From the NCBI GenBank assembly GCA_022838965.1, contig JALHDK010000155.1, positions 1 to 5,434 on the forward strand: 5,434 nt of DNA, in the 5' to 3' direction. Positions 1 to 5,140 of this stretch are shown in pieces (the first letter of the stretch is position 1; each line of letters starts with the position of its first letter). The position numbers were made by a program, and so were the translations under genes. Origin of the DNA: Actinomycetales bacterium (GTDB lineage Bacteria; Actinomycetota; Actinomycetes; Actinomycetales; Actinomycetaceae). The notes beneath the pieces are model-generated. The model was not told the DNA's origin. It saw only the letters and a list, made by a program, of their open reading frames with translations, and made no database searches.

Positions 1-163
1 GATCGGCGGCTGGGACTCGGGCCTGGTCGGTCAGCGCGTCGGGTCCCGGGTGCTGTTGTCCATCCCGCCGGAGCACGGCTACGGACACCGTGGCGTCCCG
101 CAGGCCGGCATCCGCGGCGATGACACGCTCGTGTTCGTCGTCGACATCCTCGGCGTCCGCTGA
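1..163 (+). CDS. FKBP-type peptidyl-prolyl cis-trans isomerase, C-terminal part (5'-truncated by window edge)
   Basis: The reading frame starts at base 2 and gives the last 53 residues before a TGA at 161-163. It begins IGGWDSGLVGQRVGSRVLLS and continues with PPEHGYG, GIRGDDTLVF and VVDILGV. These are the hallmarks of the C-terminal half of the FKBP domain: the W-x-x-GL-x-G-x-x-G-x-R helix and turn, the I/L-x-I-P-P-x-x-x-Y-G strand and loop, and the final I-x-x-x-x-x-L-V-F-x-V-D-L/I-L strand. FKBPs catalyse cis-trans isomerisation of X-Pro bonds and assist folding. The protein ends right after the domain. Whether the missing N-terminus carries a lipoprotein signal or a second FKBP domain cannot be seen. 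Family call is firm; subtype is unknown. Confidence 0.92.
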   Translation, partial: IGGWDSGLVGQRVGSRVLLSIPPEHGYGHRGVPQAGIRGDDTLVFVVDILGVR

Positions 164-167
164 GGGT

Positions 168-199
168 GCCGGGTCCCGGCGCTGTCCGGGTCCGCCCGG
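168..199 (+). terminator. GC-rich hairpins downstream of the FKBP gene (possible terminator)
   Basis: Two short hairpins lie within 40 bases after the FKBP stop. The first is GCCGG (168-172) / CCGGC (176-180) with a 3-base loop. The second is CCGGG (186-190) / CCCGG (195-199) with a 4-base loop. Neither is followed by a T tract, so this would be a U-less, actinobacterial-type terminator at best. Short GC stems arise often by chance at this base composition. Confidence 0.3.
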
Positions 200-223
200 C
201 CCGGCCGTGCCCGCGAAGCGCCG

Positions 224-250
224 GTGACGCCGTCCGTCCACGGATAACGT
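224..250 (+). promoter_or_regulatory. Candidate promoter for a leaderless DinB-family mRNA
   Basis: A TAACGT hexamer (245-250), matching the TAnnnT actinobacterial -10 consensus, ends 7 bases before the ATG at 258. That spacing would place the transcription start at or next to the A of ATG. GTGACG (224-229) is a possible -35, with a short 15-base spacer. No purine-rich Shine-Dalgarno sequence precedes the ATG, which fits a leaderless transcript. Confidence 0.45.
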
Positions 251-257
251 GTCCCCC

Positions 258-779
258 ATGAAGGGCGACGAACAGGTCGCCGGCCCCGAACGCGTGGTCC
301 TCGCCGGGTTCCTCGACCACCTGCGCGCGACCCTCGAGGCCAGCGCCCAGGACCTCACCGACGAGGAGGTGCACCGGCGTCACCCCGACCTCGGGATCAG
401 CATGGCCAGCCTGTTCTCCCACCTCGCCTTCCAGGAGGACTACTGGTTCCGGTACGTCTGGTCGGGACTCGATCCTTCAGCCCCGTGGCAGCGTGCCGAC
501 TGGGGGCCGGGCGGGGACTGGGACTGGCGCATCGCGGGCGAGCTGAGCGGCGAGGAGCTGCGCGCCCTGTGGCGGGAGGCGGTCGAGCGCTCCCTCCACC
601 AGGAGCTCTGTGGCGATCTCGACGGCGCCGCGGCCCGGCCCGTCGAGGGCGGGCCGGTGTCGCGGCGCTGGGTGATGCTGCACATGATTGAGGAGTACGC
701 CCGGCACTGCGGCCACGCCGACGCGCTGCGGGCGGCGATCGACGACGTCGTCGTGGCCGAGTGGCGCAGCCACGCGTGA
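258..779 (+). CDS. DinB/DUF664-family protein, putative mycothiol S-transferase-like metalloprotein
   Basis: A 173-residue cytosolic protein starting at ATG 258. A GTG at 249 would add three residues but falls inside the probable -10 element. The sequence fits the DinB four-helix bundle: helix 1 around residues 11-31, SMASLFSHLAFQEDYWF at 48-64, and MIEEYARHCGHADALR at 143-158. The likely metal triad is H55, E146 and H150. The E-x3-H pair is the arrangement I recall for mycothiol-dependent maleylpyruvate isomerase, another member of the fold. The DinB superfamily includes mycothiol and bacillithiol S-transferases (M. tuberculosis Rv0443, as I recall, is of similar length), so mycothiol-dependent conjugation is a reasonable guess. 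The substrate is unknown. The gene stands alone between the FKBP gene and the convergent msrA, and appears to be leaderless. Family is firm; the mycothiol role is inferred. Confidence 0.9.
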   Translation: MKGDEQVAGPERVVLAGFLDHLRATLEASAQDLTDEEVHRRHPDLGISMASLFSHLAFQEDYWFRYVWSGLDPSAPWQRADWGPGGDWDWRIAGELSGEELRALWREAVERSLHQELCGDLDGAAARPVEGGPVSRRWVMLHMIEEYARHCGHADALRAAIDDVVVAEWRSHA

Positions 780-793
780 CGGTCGGCCACGCG
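773..793. terminator. Small hairpin between convergent DinB-family gene and msrA
   Basis: CGCGTG (773-778) can pair with CACGCG (788-793) across a 9-base loop. It overlaps the DinB-family stop codon and lies just beyond the msrA stop on the other strand. The genes are only 21 bases apart, so any termination signal must lie about here. The stem is short and has no T tract on either strand, so support is weak. Confidence 0.25.
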
Positions 794-800
794 GGGACGG

Positions 801-1376
801 TCAGTGGCGTTCGGGGAACGGCACCCCCGTGCGCGCGTGGCACCGGTAGCCGTGCGGGTTCTTCTTCAGGTACTGCTGGTGGTAGCTCTCCGCGTAGTAG
901 AACGGGCCGGCCTCGGATGCCGGGACGACTTCCGTCACGATGTGGCCGAGGCCTGCCTCGCGCAGGGCGTGCTGGTACTCGTCGAGGGTGCGGAGCGCCT
1001 CGTTCAGCTGGATGTCGTTGGTGACGAAGATCGCCGACCGGTACTGCGAGCCGATGTCATTGCCCTGGCGGTCGAGGGTGGTGGGATCGTGGGACACCCA
1101 GAAGACCTTGAGGAGGTCGTTGACGTCGGTGACGGCGGGGTCGTACGCCACACGCACGGTCTCGGCGTGCCCGGTGGTTCCGGTACACACCAGCTCGTAG
1201 CTGGGGTTCGCGACCGTTCCACCCATGTATCCCACGGCCGTGGACACCACGCCGGGGGTCTGCCAGAAGATCTCCTCCGCGCCCCAGAAGCAGCCCATGG
1301 CGAAGTAGATGACGTCAAGGTCCTCCTCCGGTCGGGACTCGTTGCCGCGGGTGCGCATCGGCTGGATGGGGGCCAT
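801..1376 (-). CDS. msrA: Peptide-methionine (S)-S-oxide reductase MsrA
   Basis: A 191-residue cytosolic enzyme that reduces the S-epimer of methionine sulfoxide, free or in proteins. The catalytic motif GCFWG is at residues 28-32, with nucleophile C29. Residues matching the E. coli active site fall at the expected offsets: Y60, E72 (in GTTGHAET), D107 and Y112 (in NDIGSQYR). C179 in NPHGYRCH is the probable resolving cysteine; the second C-terminal cysteine of the E. coli enzyme is absent, which suggests a two-cysteine cycle regenerated by a thioredoxin-like partner. The chosen ATG is preceded by AGGAG (1382-1386, minus strand) five bases upstream. The frame stays open about 250 bases further upstream, but that stretch overlaps the divergent gene and looks non-coding. 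The gene is divergent from the AI-2E-family gene and convergent with the DinB-family gene. Confidence 0.97.
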   Translation of the reverse strand: MAPIQPMRTRGNESRPEEDLDVIYFAMGCFWGAEEIFWQTPGVVSTAVGYMGGTVANPSYELVCTGTTGHAETVRVAYDPAVTDVNDLLKVFWVSHDPTTLDRQGNDIGSQYRSAIFVTNDIQLNEALRTLDEYQHALREAGLGHIVTEVVPASEAGPFYYAESYHQQYLKKNPHGYRCHARTGVPFPERH

Positions 1377-1473
1377 GACCACTCCTGTTCCCTGGGTGAC
1401 GCATCGAGGAAGTACGCTGCTCAATGATGACTGCTCGATGACCACTTGTGCCACCGTGAGGAACAGCAGAGAC
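1377..1473. promoter_or_regulatory. Divergent intergenic region between msrA and the AI-2E-family gene
   Basis: These 97 bases must contain the promoters of both genes. On the plus strand TACGCT (1413-1418) matches TAnnnT, but no convincing -35 lies at standard distance. I could not place an msrA promoter with confidence. The Shine-Dalgarno for msrA is at 1382-1386 (minus); that for the AI-2E-family gene is GAGGA at 1458-1462, 11 bases from its ATG, which is a long spacing. A 14-base direct repeat lies in the middle and has its own entry. Confidence 0.5.
1417..1444. repeat. Tandem 14-bp direct repeat in the msrA/AI-2E divergent promoter region
   Basis: CTGCTCAATGATGA (1417-1430) is followed directly by CTGCTCGATGACCA (1431-1444); 11 of 14 positions match, with CTGCTC and ATGA conserved. 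The repeats begin at the end of the candidate plus-strand -10 element. Head-to-tail copies at a divergent promoter could be regulator half-sites, but a simple duplication is equally possible. Confidence 0.5.
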
Positions 1474-2856
1474 ATGGCCAGACTTCCTAGATCCCTGCGT
1501 GATCGCCTGCCGGTGCGCCAGGGCGCGCAAGCGGCCACGGAGGCCGCCCCTCGTCCCCGGGAGTCCGAGGGGCTGTCGGCCCGCGCCCGCGAGCTGGACG
1601 CGCCCCACCTCATCGTTCCCTGGAGCATGCGCGTCTTCGCCGCGTGGTCCTGGCGGTCGCTGGTGATCCTGGCACTCCTGGCCGTGGTGGGCTACGTCGT
1701 GGTGCAGCTGAAGCACGTCGTCATCCCGATCCTGCTGGCGGTGATCCTCACGGTCCTGCTGAGCCCGCTGTACGGGTGGCTCGTCCGGGTGCTGCGGTTC
1801 CCGCGCGTGATCGCCGCCCTCGTCAGCGTGGTGCTGGTGGTCGTGTTCGTGTCCGGCCTCCTCTCGGTGGCCGGGCGCAGTCTCGTGCGGGGGTTCGAGG
1901 ACCTGACTGACAAGGCCGCCGCCGGATTCCAGTCACTGCTGGACTGGCTCGCGGAGGGCCCGCTCGGGATCGACCAGGCCCAGATCGACGCCTGGTTCAA
2001 TCAGCTGTCCCAGACGATCCAGGAGAACATGAGCGTCCTGGCCAATGGCGCCTGGTCCCTCACCTCCTCGCTGGGGAACATCGTGGCCGGTGGTGCGGTG
2101 GTGCTGTTCCTGTCCATCTTCTTCCTGATGGACGGGCGGACGATCTGGATCTGGTGCGTCCGGCTGCTTCCCGAGCAGTGGCGCACCCCGGTCCACGAGG
2201 CGTCGATCCGGGGTTTCGTGACCCTCCGGGGCTACACGAAGTCCACGATCCTGGTGGCCTTGATCGACGCGGTGGGCATCGGTGTGGGTGCCGCCATCCT
2301 GGGGGTGCCGCTCGCGCTGCCGCTGGGCATCCTCGTGTTCATCGGGTCCTTCATCCCGATCGTCGGGGCCTTCCTCACCGGCTCGATCGCAGTGCTCGTC
2401 GCCCTCGTCGACAAGGGCTTCGTGACCGCCCTGATCATGCTCGCCGTGGTGCTCGGGGTGCAACAGATCGAGGGCCACGTGCTGCAGCCGCTGATCATGG
2501 GGGCGTCGGTCTCCCTGCACCCCGTGGCCGTGGTGCTCGGCGTGGCTGGCGGGACGTACATCGCCGGGATCACCGGAGCCATCTTCACGGTGCCGTTGAT
2601 GGCGTTCTTCAACACCGTGACCCTCTACCTCTCAGGGCACGACAAGTACCCCCAGCTCGCCACTGCTCCCGTTCGGCCGGGTGGCCCACCGGGCACGCTG
2701 CATGAGCAGATCCGGGCCTCCTACGGCTACGCCAGTGCCGCGGAGGATCCCGGTGGCGCGCAGGGTGACATCGCGGGGGTCCCGCCGGCCGCGGGGGTCC
2801 GGCCGGCCGGCGGAGAAGCGGCCGGGCCTGCCGTCAGGCCGCCCGGAACGGCGTGA
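1474..2856 (+). CDS. AI-2E family transporter-like integral membrane protein
   Basis: A 460-residue polytopic membrane protein of the AI-2E transporter family (UPF0118, PerM/TqsA-like). An Arg/Pro/Ala-rich cytoplasmic tail of about 55 residues precedes the first helices (about 60-78, 82-104 and 112-133). An amphipathic soluble stretch follows (about 135-200), then helices near 202-220, 257-278, 283-328 and 348-385. Family hallmarks are FIGSFIPIVGAF (289-300), QQIEGHVLQPLIMG (330-343) and SLHPVAVVLGVAGG (347-360). Members have been linked to efflux of small molecules, AI-2 export or Na+/H+ exchange, so the substrate here cannot be named. ATG 1474 is chosen because upstream codons overlap msrA and look non-coding. 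The C-terminal ~70 residues (from about 390) are Gly/Pro/Ala-rich and probably disordered, with a six-residue tandem repeat. The 3' end overlaps greA by 23 bp. Confidence 0.92.
   Translation: MARLPRSLRDRLPVRQGAQAATEAAPRPRESEGLSARARELDAPHLIVPWSMRVFAAWSWRSLVILALLAVVGYVVVQLKHVVIPILLAVILTVLLSPLYGWLVRVLRFPRVIAALVSVVLVVVFVSGLLSVAGRSLVRGFEDLTDKAAAGFQSLLDWLAEGPLGIDQAQIDAWFNQLSQTIQENMSVLANGAWSLTSSLGNIVAGGAVVLFLSIFFLMDGRTIWIWCVRLLPEQWRTPVHEASIRGFVTLRGYTKSTILVALIDAVGIGVGAAILGVPLALPLGILVFIGSFIPIVGAFLTGSIAVLVALVDKGFVTALIMLAVVLGVQQIEGHVLQPLIMGASVSLHPVAVVLGVAGGTYIAGITGAIFTVPLMAFFNTVTLYLSGHDKYPQLATAPVRPGGPPGTLHEQIRASYGYASAAEDPGGAQGDIAGVPPAAGVRPAGGEAAGPAVRPPGTA
2773..2808 (+). repeat. 18-bp in-frame tandem repeat in the AI-2E-family C-terminal tail
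   Basis: Two adjacent 18-base copies, 2773-2790 and 2791-2808, differ at one base (C/G at the eleventh position). They encode AGVPPA and AGVRPA at residues 434-445, in the disordered tail. The near identity suggests a recent slippage duplication. Confidence 0.8.
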
Positions 2857-3319
2857 CCTCGAGGATCTCGACCGAGAACGTCTTGCCGTTCGGTGCCCGG
2901 TACGAGACGGTCTCGCCGGCGCGGCGGCCGTTCAACGCGGCCCCCAGCGGTGACTTCTCCGAGAAGACCTCGATCTCGACGTCGGCGGCGCCTTCGCGGG
3001 AGCCGAGCAGGAAGGTCTTCCTCGTGCCGGCGATGACCGCCTTCACCACCATGCCGGGTTCGATGACGCCGTCGTCCGGCGGCGCCTCGCCGATCTTCGC
3101 CTCCCGCAGCAGGTTGGTGAGTTGCGCGATCCGCGCCTCCTGCTTGGCCTGCTCCTCGCGCGCAGCGTGGTAGCCGCCGTTCTCCCGCAGGTCTCCCTCC
3201 GATCGGGCGGAGTCGATCTTGTCAGCGATCGCTGCCCGCCCCTCAGTCTTCAGGTACTCGAGTTCGGCTGCGAGCCGGTCGTACGCGTCCTGGGTGAGCC
3301 AGGTGCCTGATCCTGTCAT
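2834..3319 (-). CDS. greA: Transcription elongation factor GreA
   Basis: A 161-residue factor that enters the RNA polymerase secondary channel and stimulates cleavage of backtracked RNA. The N-terminal coiled coil covers about residues 8-80. Its tip carries EGDLRENGGYHAAREEQ (41-57), with acidic residues D43 and E46 matching D41 and E44 of E. coli GreA, which act at the polymerase active site. The C-terminal FKBP-like domain (about 88-157) ends with SPLGAALNGRRAGETVSYR (122-140) and the final strand FSVEILEVTP. Length and motifs are normal for the family. ATG 3319 is preceded by a strong Shine-Dalgarno (AGGGGAGGAG, 3324-3333 on the minus strand). The last 23 bases overlap the end of the convergent AI-2E-family gene, so the GreA C-terminus PFRAA is read opposite that gene's tail. 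A promoter and a hairpin in the leader are listed separately. Confidence 0.98.
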   Translation of the reverse strand: MTGSGTWLTQDAYDRLAAELEYLKTEGRAAIADKIDSARSEGDLRENGGYHAAREEQAKQEARIAQLTNLLREAKIGEAPPDDGVIEPGMVVKAVIAGTRKTFLLGSREGAADVEIEVFSEKSPLGAALNGRRAGETVSYRAPNGKTFSVEILEVTPFRAA

Positions 3320-3343
3320 GGTTCTCCTCCCCTCGCAGGAAGC

Positions 3344-3377
3344 AATAAGAAACCGGGTCCGTCTGGGGCGAACCCGG
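3344..3377 (-). terminator. Terminator-like hairpin with U-tract in the greA leader / downstream of DUF4307
   Basis: On the minus strand CCGGGTTC (3377-3370) can pair with GGACCCGG (3360-3353): eight pairs, one a T-G wobble, with a 9-base loop. The tract TTTCTTATT (3352-3344) follows at once. This is the classic intrinsic-terminator form and is unusual in such a GC-rich region. It lies 37 bases after the DUF4307 stop, so it could simply end that transcript. It also lies downstream of the candidate greA promoter, so it could attenuate greA. Confidence 0.6.
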
Positions 3378-3394
3378 GTGTCTGCGAAATGACA

Positions 3395-3403
3395 AGTTTA
3401 GCA
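3395..3403 (-). promoter_or_regulatory. Candidate extended -10 promoter for greA
   Basis: On the minus strand TGCTAAACT (3403-3395) combines the extended TGn element with a TAAACT hexamer. Transcription would start near 3388, giving a leader of about 70 bases that includes the hairpin at 3344-3377. No good -35 is visible at 17-18 bases, as is common for extended -10 promoters. The -35 position would fall in the end of the DUF4307 gene. Confidence 0.55.
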
Positions 3404-3413
3404 CAAGGGCCGC

Positions 3414-3818
3414 TCAGCGATTGATGATGCGGCAGTCCTCCACATCGGCACCGACCGCGCGCTGGATGGTGGCGACCGTCGTCGTCACGGTGGTGAGGTC
3501 GGCGGTCACGGGACCGACGGACACCTCCTTCACGCCGACCTCGGTGAGGTTCTCGGTCAGCGCCCGGACGGTGCAGGCGACGGCGGTGCCGGGCGTCGTC
3601 ACCACGTTGAAGGTGACGACCGCCTCGCTGTCCGAGCGAACATCGAGCGCGACCCCCTGCGCGGTCACGCTCGGGCGGCTGAGGGCCACCGCCTGCCACG
3701 CCAGCCACGCCACCGCCAGGACGACGAGCAGGCCCGCGGCGATCCAGACGTTCCGCCGGTCGTTGCCGTGGGCGCCGTAGCGCCGTCGCAGGTACTCCGC
3801 CTGGCTGAGCTCGGACAT
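3414..3818 (-). CDS. DUF4307 family single-pass membrane protein
   Basis: A 134-residue protein of unknown function from an actinobacterial family usually found beside mca and greA. Residues 1-22 are polar and basic (EYLRRRYG at 8-15, a typical family start). One membrane helix spans about 23-46 (WIAAGLLVVLAVAWLAW). The rest, about 47-134, is a Thr/Val-rich beta-type domain, probably outside the membrane. It has two cysteines, C82 (in AVACTVRAL) and C129 (in VEDCRI), in the positions I recall as conserved, and they could form a disulfide. ATG 3818 is chosen by the conserved N-terminal motif; an in-frame start ten codons upstream has no support. There is no Shine-Dalgarno sequence, but CACAAT lies six bases upstream, so translation is probably leaderless. 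The gene is divergent from mca and precedes greA on the same strand. Confidence 0.9.
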   Translation of the reverse strand: MSELSQAEYLRRRYGAHGNDRRNVWIAAGLLVVLAVAWLAWQAVALSRPSVTAQGVALDVRSDSEAVVTFNVVTTPGTAVACTVRALTENLTEVGVKEVSVGPVTADLTTVTTTVATIQRAVGADVEDCRIINR

Positions 3819-3930
3819 GAGGTCATTGTGGCACCGATTGCCGAGCATGCGGCGGCTGGGGGATCATGGCAGCCGGGCAGGGGATGGCGGACCGGGCTGC
3901 GAACGGCGGGCGGATCGGAGAGGGGATCGG
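3819..3930. promoter_or_regulatory. Divergent promoter region between DUF4307 gene and mca
   Basis: These 112 bases separate the two genes. On the minus strand CACAAT (3830-3825) ends six bases before the DUF4307 ATG and would make a leaderless transcript. On the plus strand TTGCCG (3838-3843) and GATCAT (3862-3867), 18 bases apart, are a weak candidate promoter for mca. The mca Shine-Dalgarno is GGAGAGGGG at 3917-3925. No obvious operator palindrome was seen. Confidence 0.4.
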
Positions 3931-4851
3931 ATGCGGTTGATGGCGGTGCACGCGCACCCCGATGACGAGGCGTCCAAGGGCGCGGCCACGATGGCCCGCT
4001 ACGTGGCGGAGGGGCACCGTGTGCGTGTGGTGACGTGCACGGGCGGCGAACGTGGCGACATTCTCAACCCGAAGCTGTCGCCGGAGCTCGTTGACGACCT
4101 CGCCCGGGTCCGGAGGGCCGAGATGGCCGAGGCTGCCGCCATCCTCGGTGTGGAGCACGTCTGGCTGGGGTTCGTGGACTCCGGGCTGCCGCAGGGCGAT
4201 CCGCCGCCGCCCCTGCCGGAAGGGTGCTTCGCCCTGCAGCCCTTTCATGTAACGGTCCCGGCCCTGGTGGCGCAGATCCGCGAGTTCCGTCCCCATGTGC
4301 TGGTGACCTACAACGAGCGCGGAGGCTACCCACATCCCGACCACCTCATGACCCACCAGGTGTCGCTGCGGGCAGTGGCCGCGGCCGCTGACCCGGCGGT
4401 GGGCCCCGGGGAGCCCTGGGCGGTGCCGAAGGTGTACTACGACGTCACCTTCTCGCGCGCCCGACTGGAGGCCCTGCATGCCGCCCTGCTGGCGCGGGGT
4501 GAGGAGTCCCCGTACGAGCAGTGGCTCGCGCGCCGCGACCCGGCGCTGGAGCGGCGGCCCACCGCCAGAATCCATGTGGCGGACTTCTTCCCGCAACGCG
4601 ATGCGGCGCTGCGCGCCCACGCGACGCAGGTGGATCCGGATGGGTTCTTCTTCCACATCCCCGCCGACCTGGAGCGTGAGGTGTGGCCGGTGGAGGAGTT
4701 CGGGCTGGCGCGTTCCCTCGTGGCGACCGCCCCGCTCGAGGATGACCTCTTCGCCGGGATCGAGAAGGAGCCGGAGGTGGGGCTTGAGGAGGACCCGGAC
4801 GCGGGGATTGCGGGTGACCTGGACGCGGGGATTGCGGGTGACCGACCCTGA
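3931..4851 (+). CDS. mca: Mycothiol S-conjugate amidase Mca
   Basis: A 306-residue zinc amidase of the LmbE/PIG-L (MshB/Mca) family. It cleaves mycothiol S-conjugates of electrophiles and drugs into a mercapturic acid, which is exported, and GlcN-Ins, which is recycled into mycothiol. The motif AHPDDE (8-13) supplies zinc ligands H9 and D12 and catalytic base D11. GGYPHPDH (131-138) supplies zinc ligand H138 and active-site H135. HVWLGFVDSGLPQGD (76-90), EQWLARRDP (196-204) and LRAHATQVDP (227-236) separate Mca from the deacetylase MshB. ATG 3931 is favoured over the in-frame ATG at 3940 by the Shine-Dalgarno GGAGAGGGG (3917-3925). Residues past about 279 extend beyond the usual end (288 residues in M. 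tuberculosis, as I recall) and are an octapeptide repeat. The small ORF downstream is 19 bases away and probably co-transcribed. Confidence 0.97.
   Translation: MRLMAVHAHPDDEASKGAATMARYVAEGHRVRVVTCTGGERGDILNPKLSPELVDDLARVRRAEMAEAAAILGVEHVWLGFVDSGLPQGDPPPPLPEGCFALQPFHVTVPALVAQIREFRPHVLVTYNERGGYPHPDHLMTHQVSLRAVAAAADPAVGPGEPWAVPKVYYDVTFSRARLEALHAALLARGEESPYEQWLARRDPALERRPTARIHVADFFPQRDAALRAHATQVDPDGFFFHIPADLEREVWPVEEFGLARSLVATAPLEDDLFAGIEKEPEVGLEEDPDAGIAGDLDAGIAGDRP
4744..4839 (+). repeat. Four-unit 24-bp (8-aa) tandem repeat forming the Mca C-terminal extension
   Basis: Four consecutive 24-base units encode DLFAGIEK (272-279), EPEVGLEE (280-287), DPDAGIAG (288-295) and DLDAGIAG (296-303). The first unit is the family's normal C-terminal motif. 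Units 3 and 4 match at 23 of 24 bases, units 2 and 3 at 17 of 24, and units 1 and 4 at about 15 of 24. The pattern points to stepwise in-frame duplication with the newest copies at the 3' end. Confidence 0.85.
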
Positions 4852-4870
4852 ACCTGGGGGAGAATGAAGC

Positions 4871-5080
4871 ATGTTCCTCGTGTTCGAGACACCTTCGCCC
4901 GCCGCTGACCTGACCAGTGCCTGGGTGGTGTCGCCGGGGATCGAGGGCTTCATCGCGATGGTCCGCCACGTGAGGAAGGCCAACTTCCGCGCAGCGGAGC
5001 GCGAGGAGGAACTCTGGGGGCCGCTGCCGGAGGAGGCCAGCGGCAAGCCCGCCGAGCGGGGGAGTCCCACCGCCGAGTGA
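4871..5080 (+). CDS. Small hypothetical protein downstream of mca (Rv1083-position), apparently lacking its membrane helix
   Basis: A 69-residue ORF starting at ATG 4871, with GGGGGAG (4856-4862) eight bases upstream and only 19 bases after mca, so it is very likely in the mca transcript. Function is unknown. Visible parts are a hydrophobic N-terminal patch (MFLVF), TPSPAADLTS, VSPGIEGFIAM (20-30), a basic helix VRHVRKANFRAAEREEEL (31-48), and a Pro/Glu/Gly-rich tail. Actinobacteria often have a small membrane protein here; as I recall it carries a Thr/Ser-Pro-G-x-x-GF segment running into one membrane helix, then a basic R-R-x-R-x-x-x-R-A segment. Here the two flanking segments are joined with the hydrophobic middle missing. 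The last codons lie in a GC-rich repeat (GGGGGAGTC). The conserved position and Shine-Dalgarno support a real gene; the loss of the helix is inferred. Confidence 0.72.
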   Translation: MFLVFETPSPAADLTSAWVVSPGIEGFIAMVRHVRKANFRAAEREEELWGPLPEEASGKPAERGSPTAE

Positions 5081-5108
5081 GGGGGAGTCGCCCCGCCGAG
5101 GGGGAGTC
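5058..5108 (+). repeat. Degenerate ~20-bp tandem repeat with GGGGGAGTC core
   Basis: GGGGGAGTC occurs at 5058-5066, 5081-5089 and 5100-5108. Each copy follows a GCCGAG (5051, 5072 and 5095), so the unit is about 18-23 bases with small length changes. The first copy lies inside the small ORF; its stop codon (5078-5080) falls between copies 1 and 2. A further partial GCCCGAGTGA follows at 5113-5122. It looks like slippage around the gene end. Confidence 0.7.
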
Positions 5109-5140
5109 GCCCGCCCGAGTGACGGTTGGGCGGTGACCGC

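Noticed and set aside
397..843. Minus-strand open frame (148 aa) opposite the DinB-family gene
   Set aside because: It is an Arg/Pro/Ala-rich shadow frame, antisense to a conserved gene, and runs into the msrA 3' end.
1309..1473. N-terminal extension of the AI-2E-family gene by 55 codons
   Set aside because: It overlaps the msrA coding region and upstream signal and lacks membrane-protein character. ATG 1474 is a better start.
1377..1628. N-terminal extension of MsrA by 84 codons
   Set aside because: The AGGAG Shine-Dalgarno sits right before ATG 1376, and the extension would be antisense to the start of the AI-2E-family gene.
3823..5070. Long minus-strand open frame (415 aa) opposite mca and the small ORF
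   Set aside because: It is antisense to the clearly conserved mca, rich in His/Arg/Gly/Pro without family motifs, and typical of the shadow frames that high-GC codon use produces.
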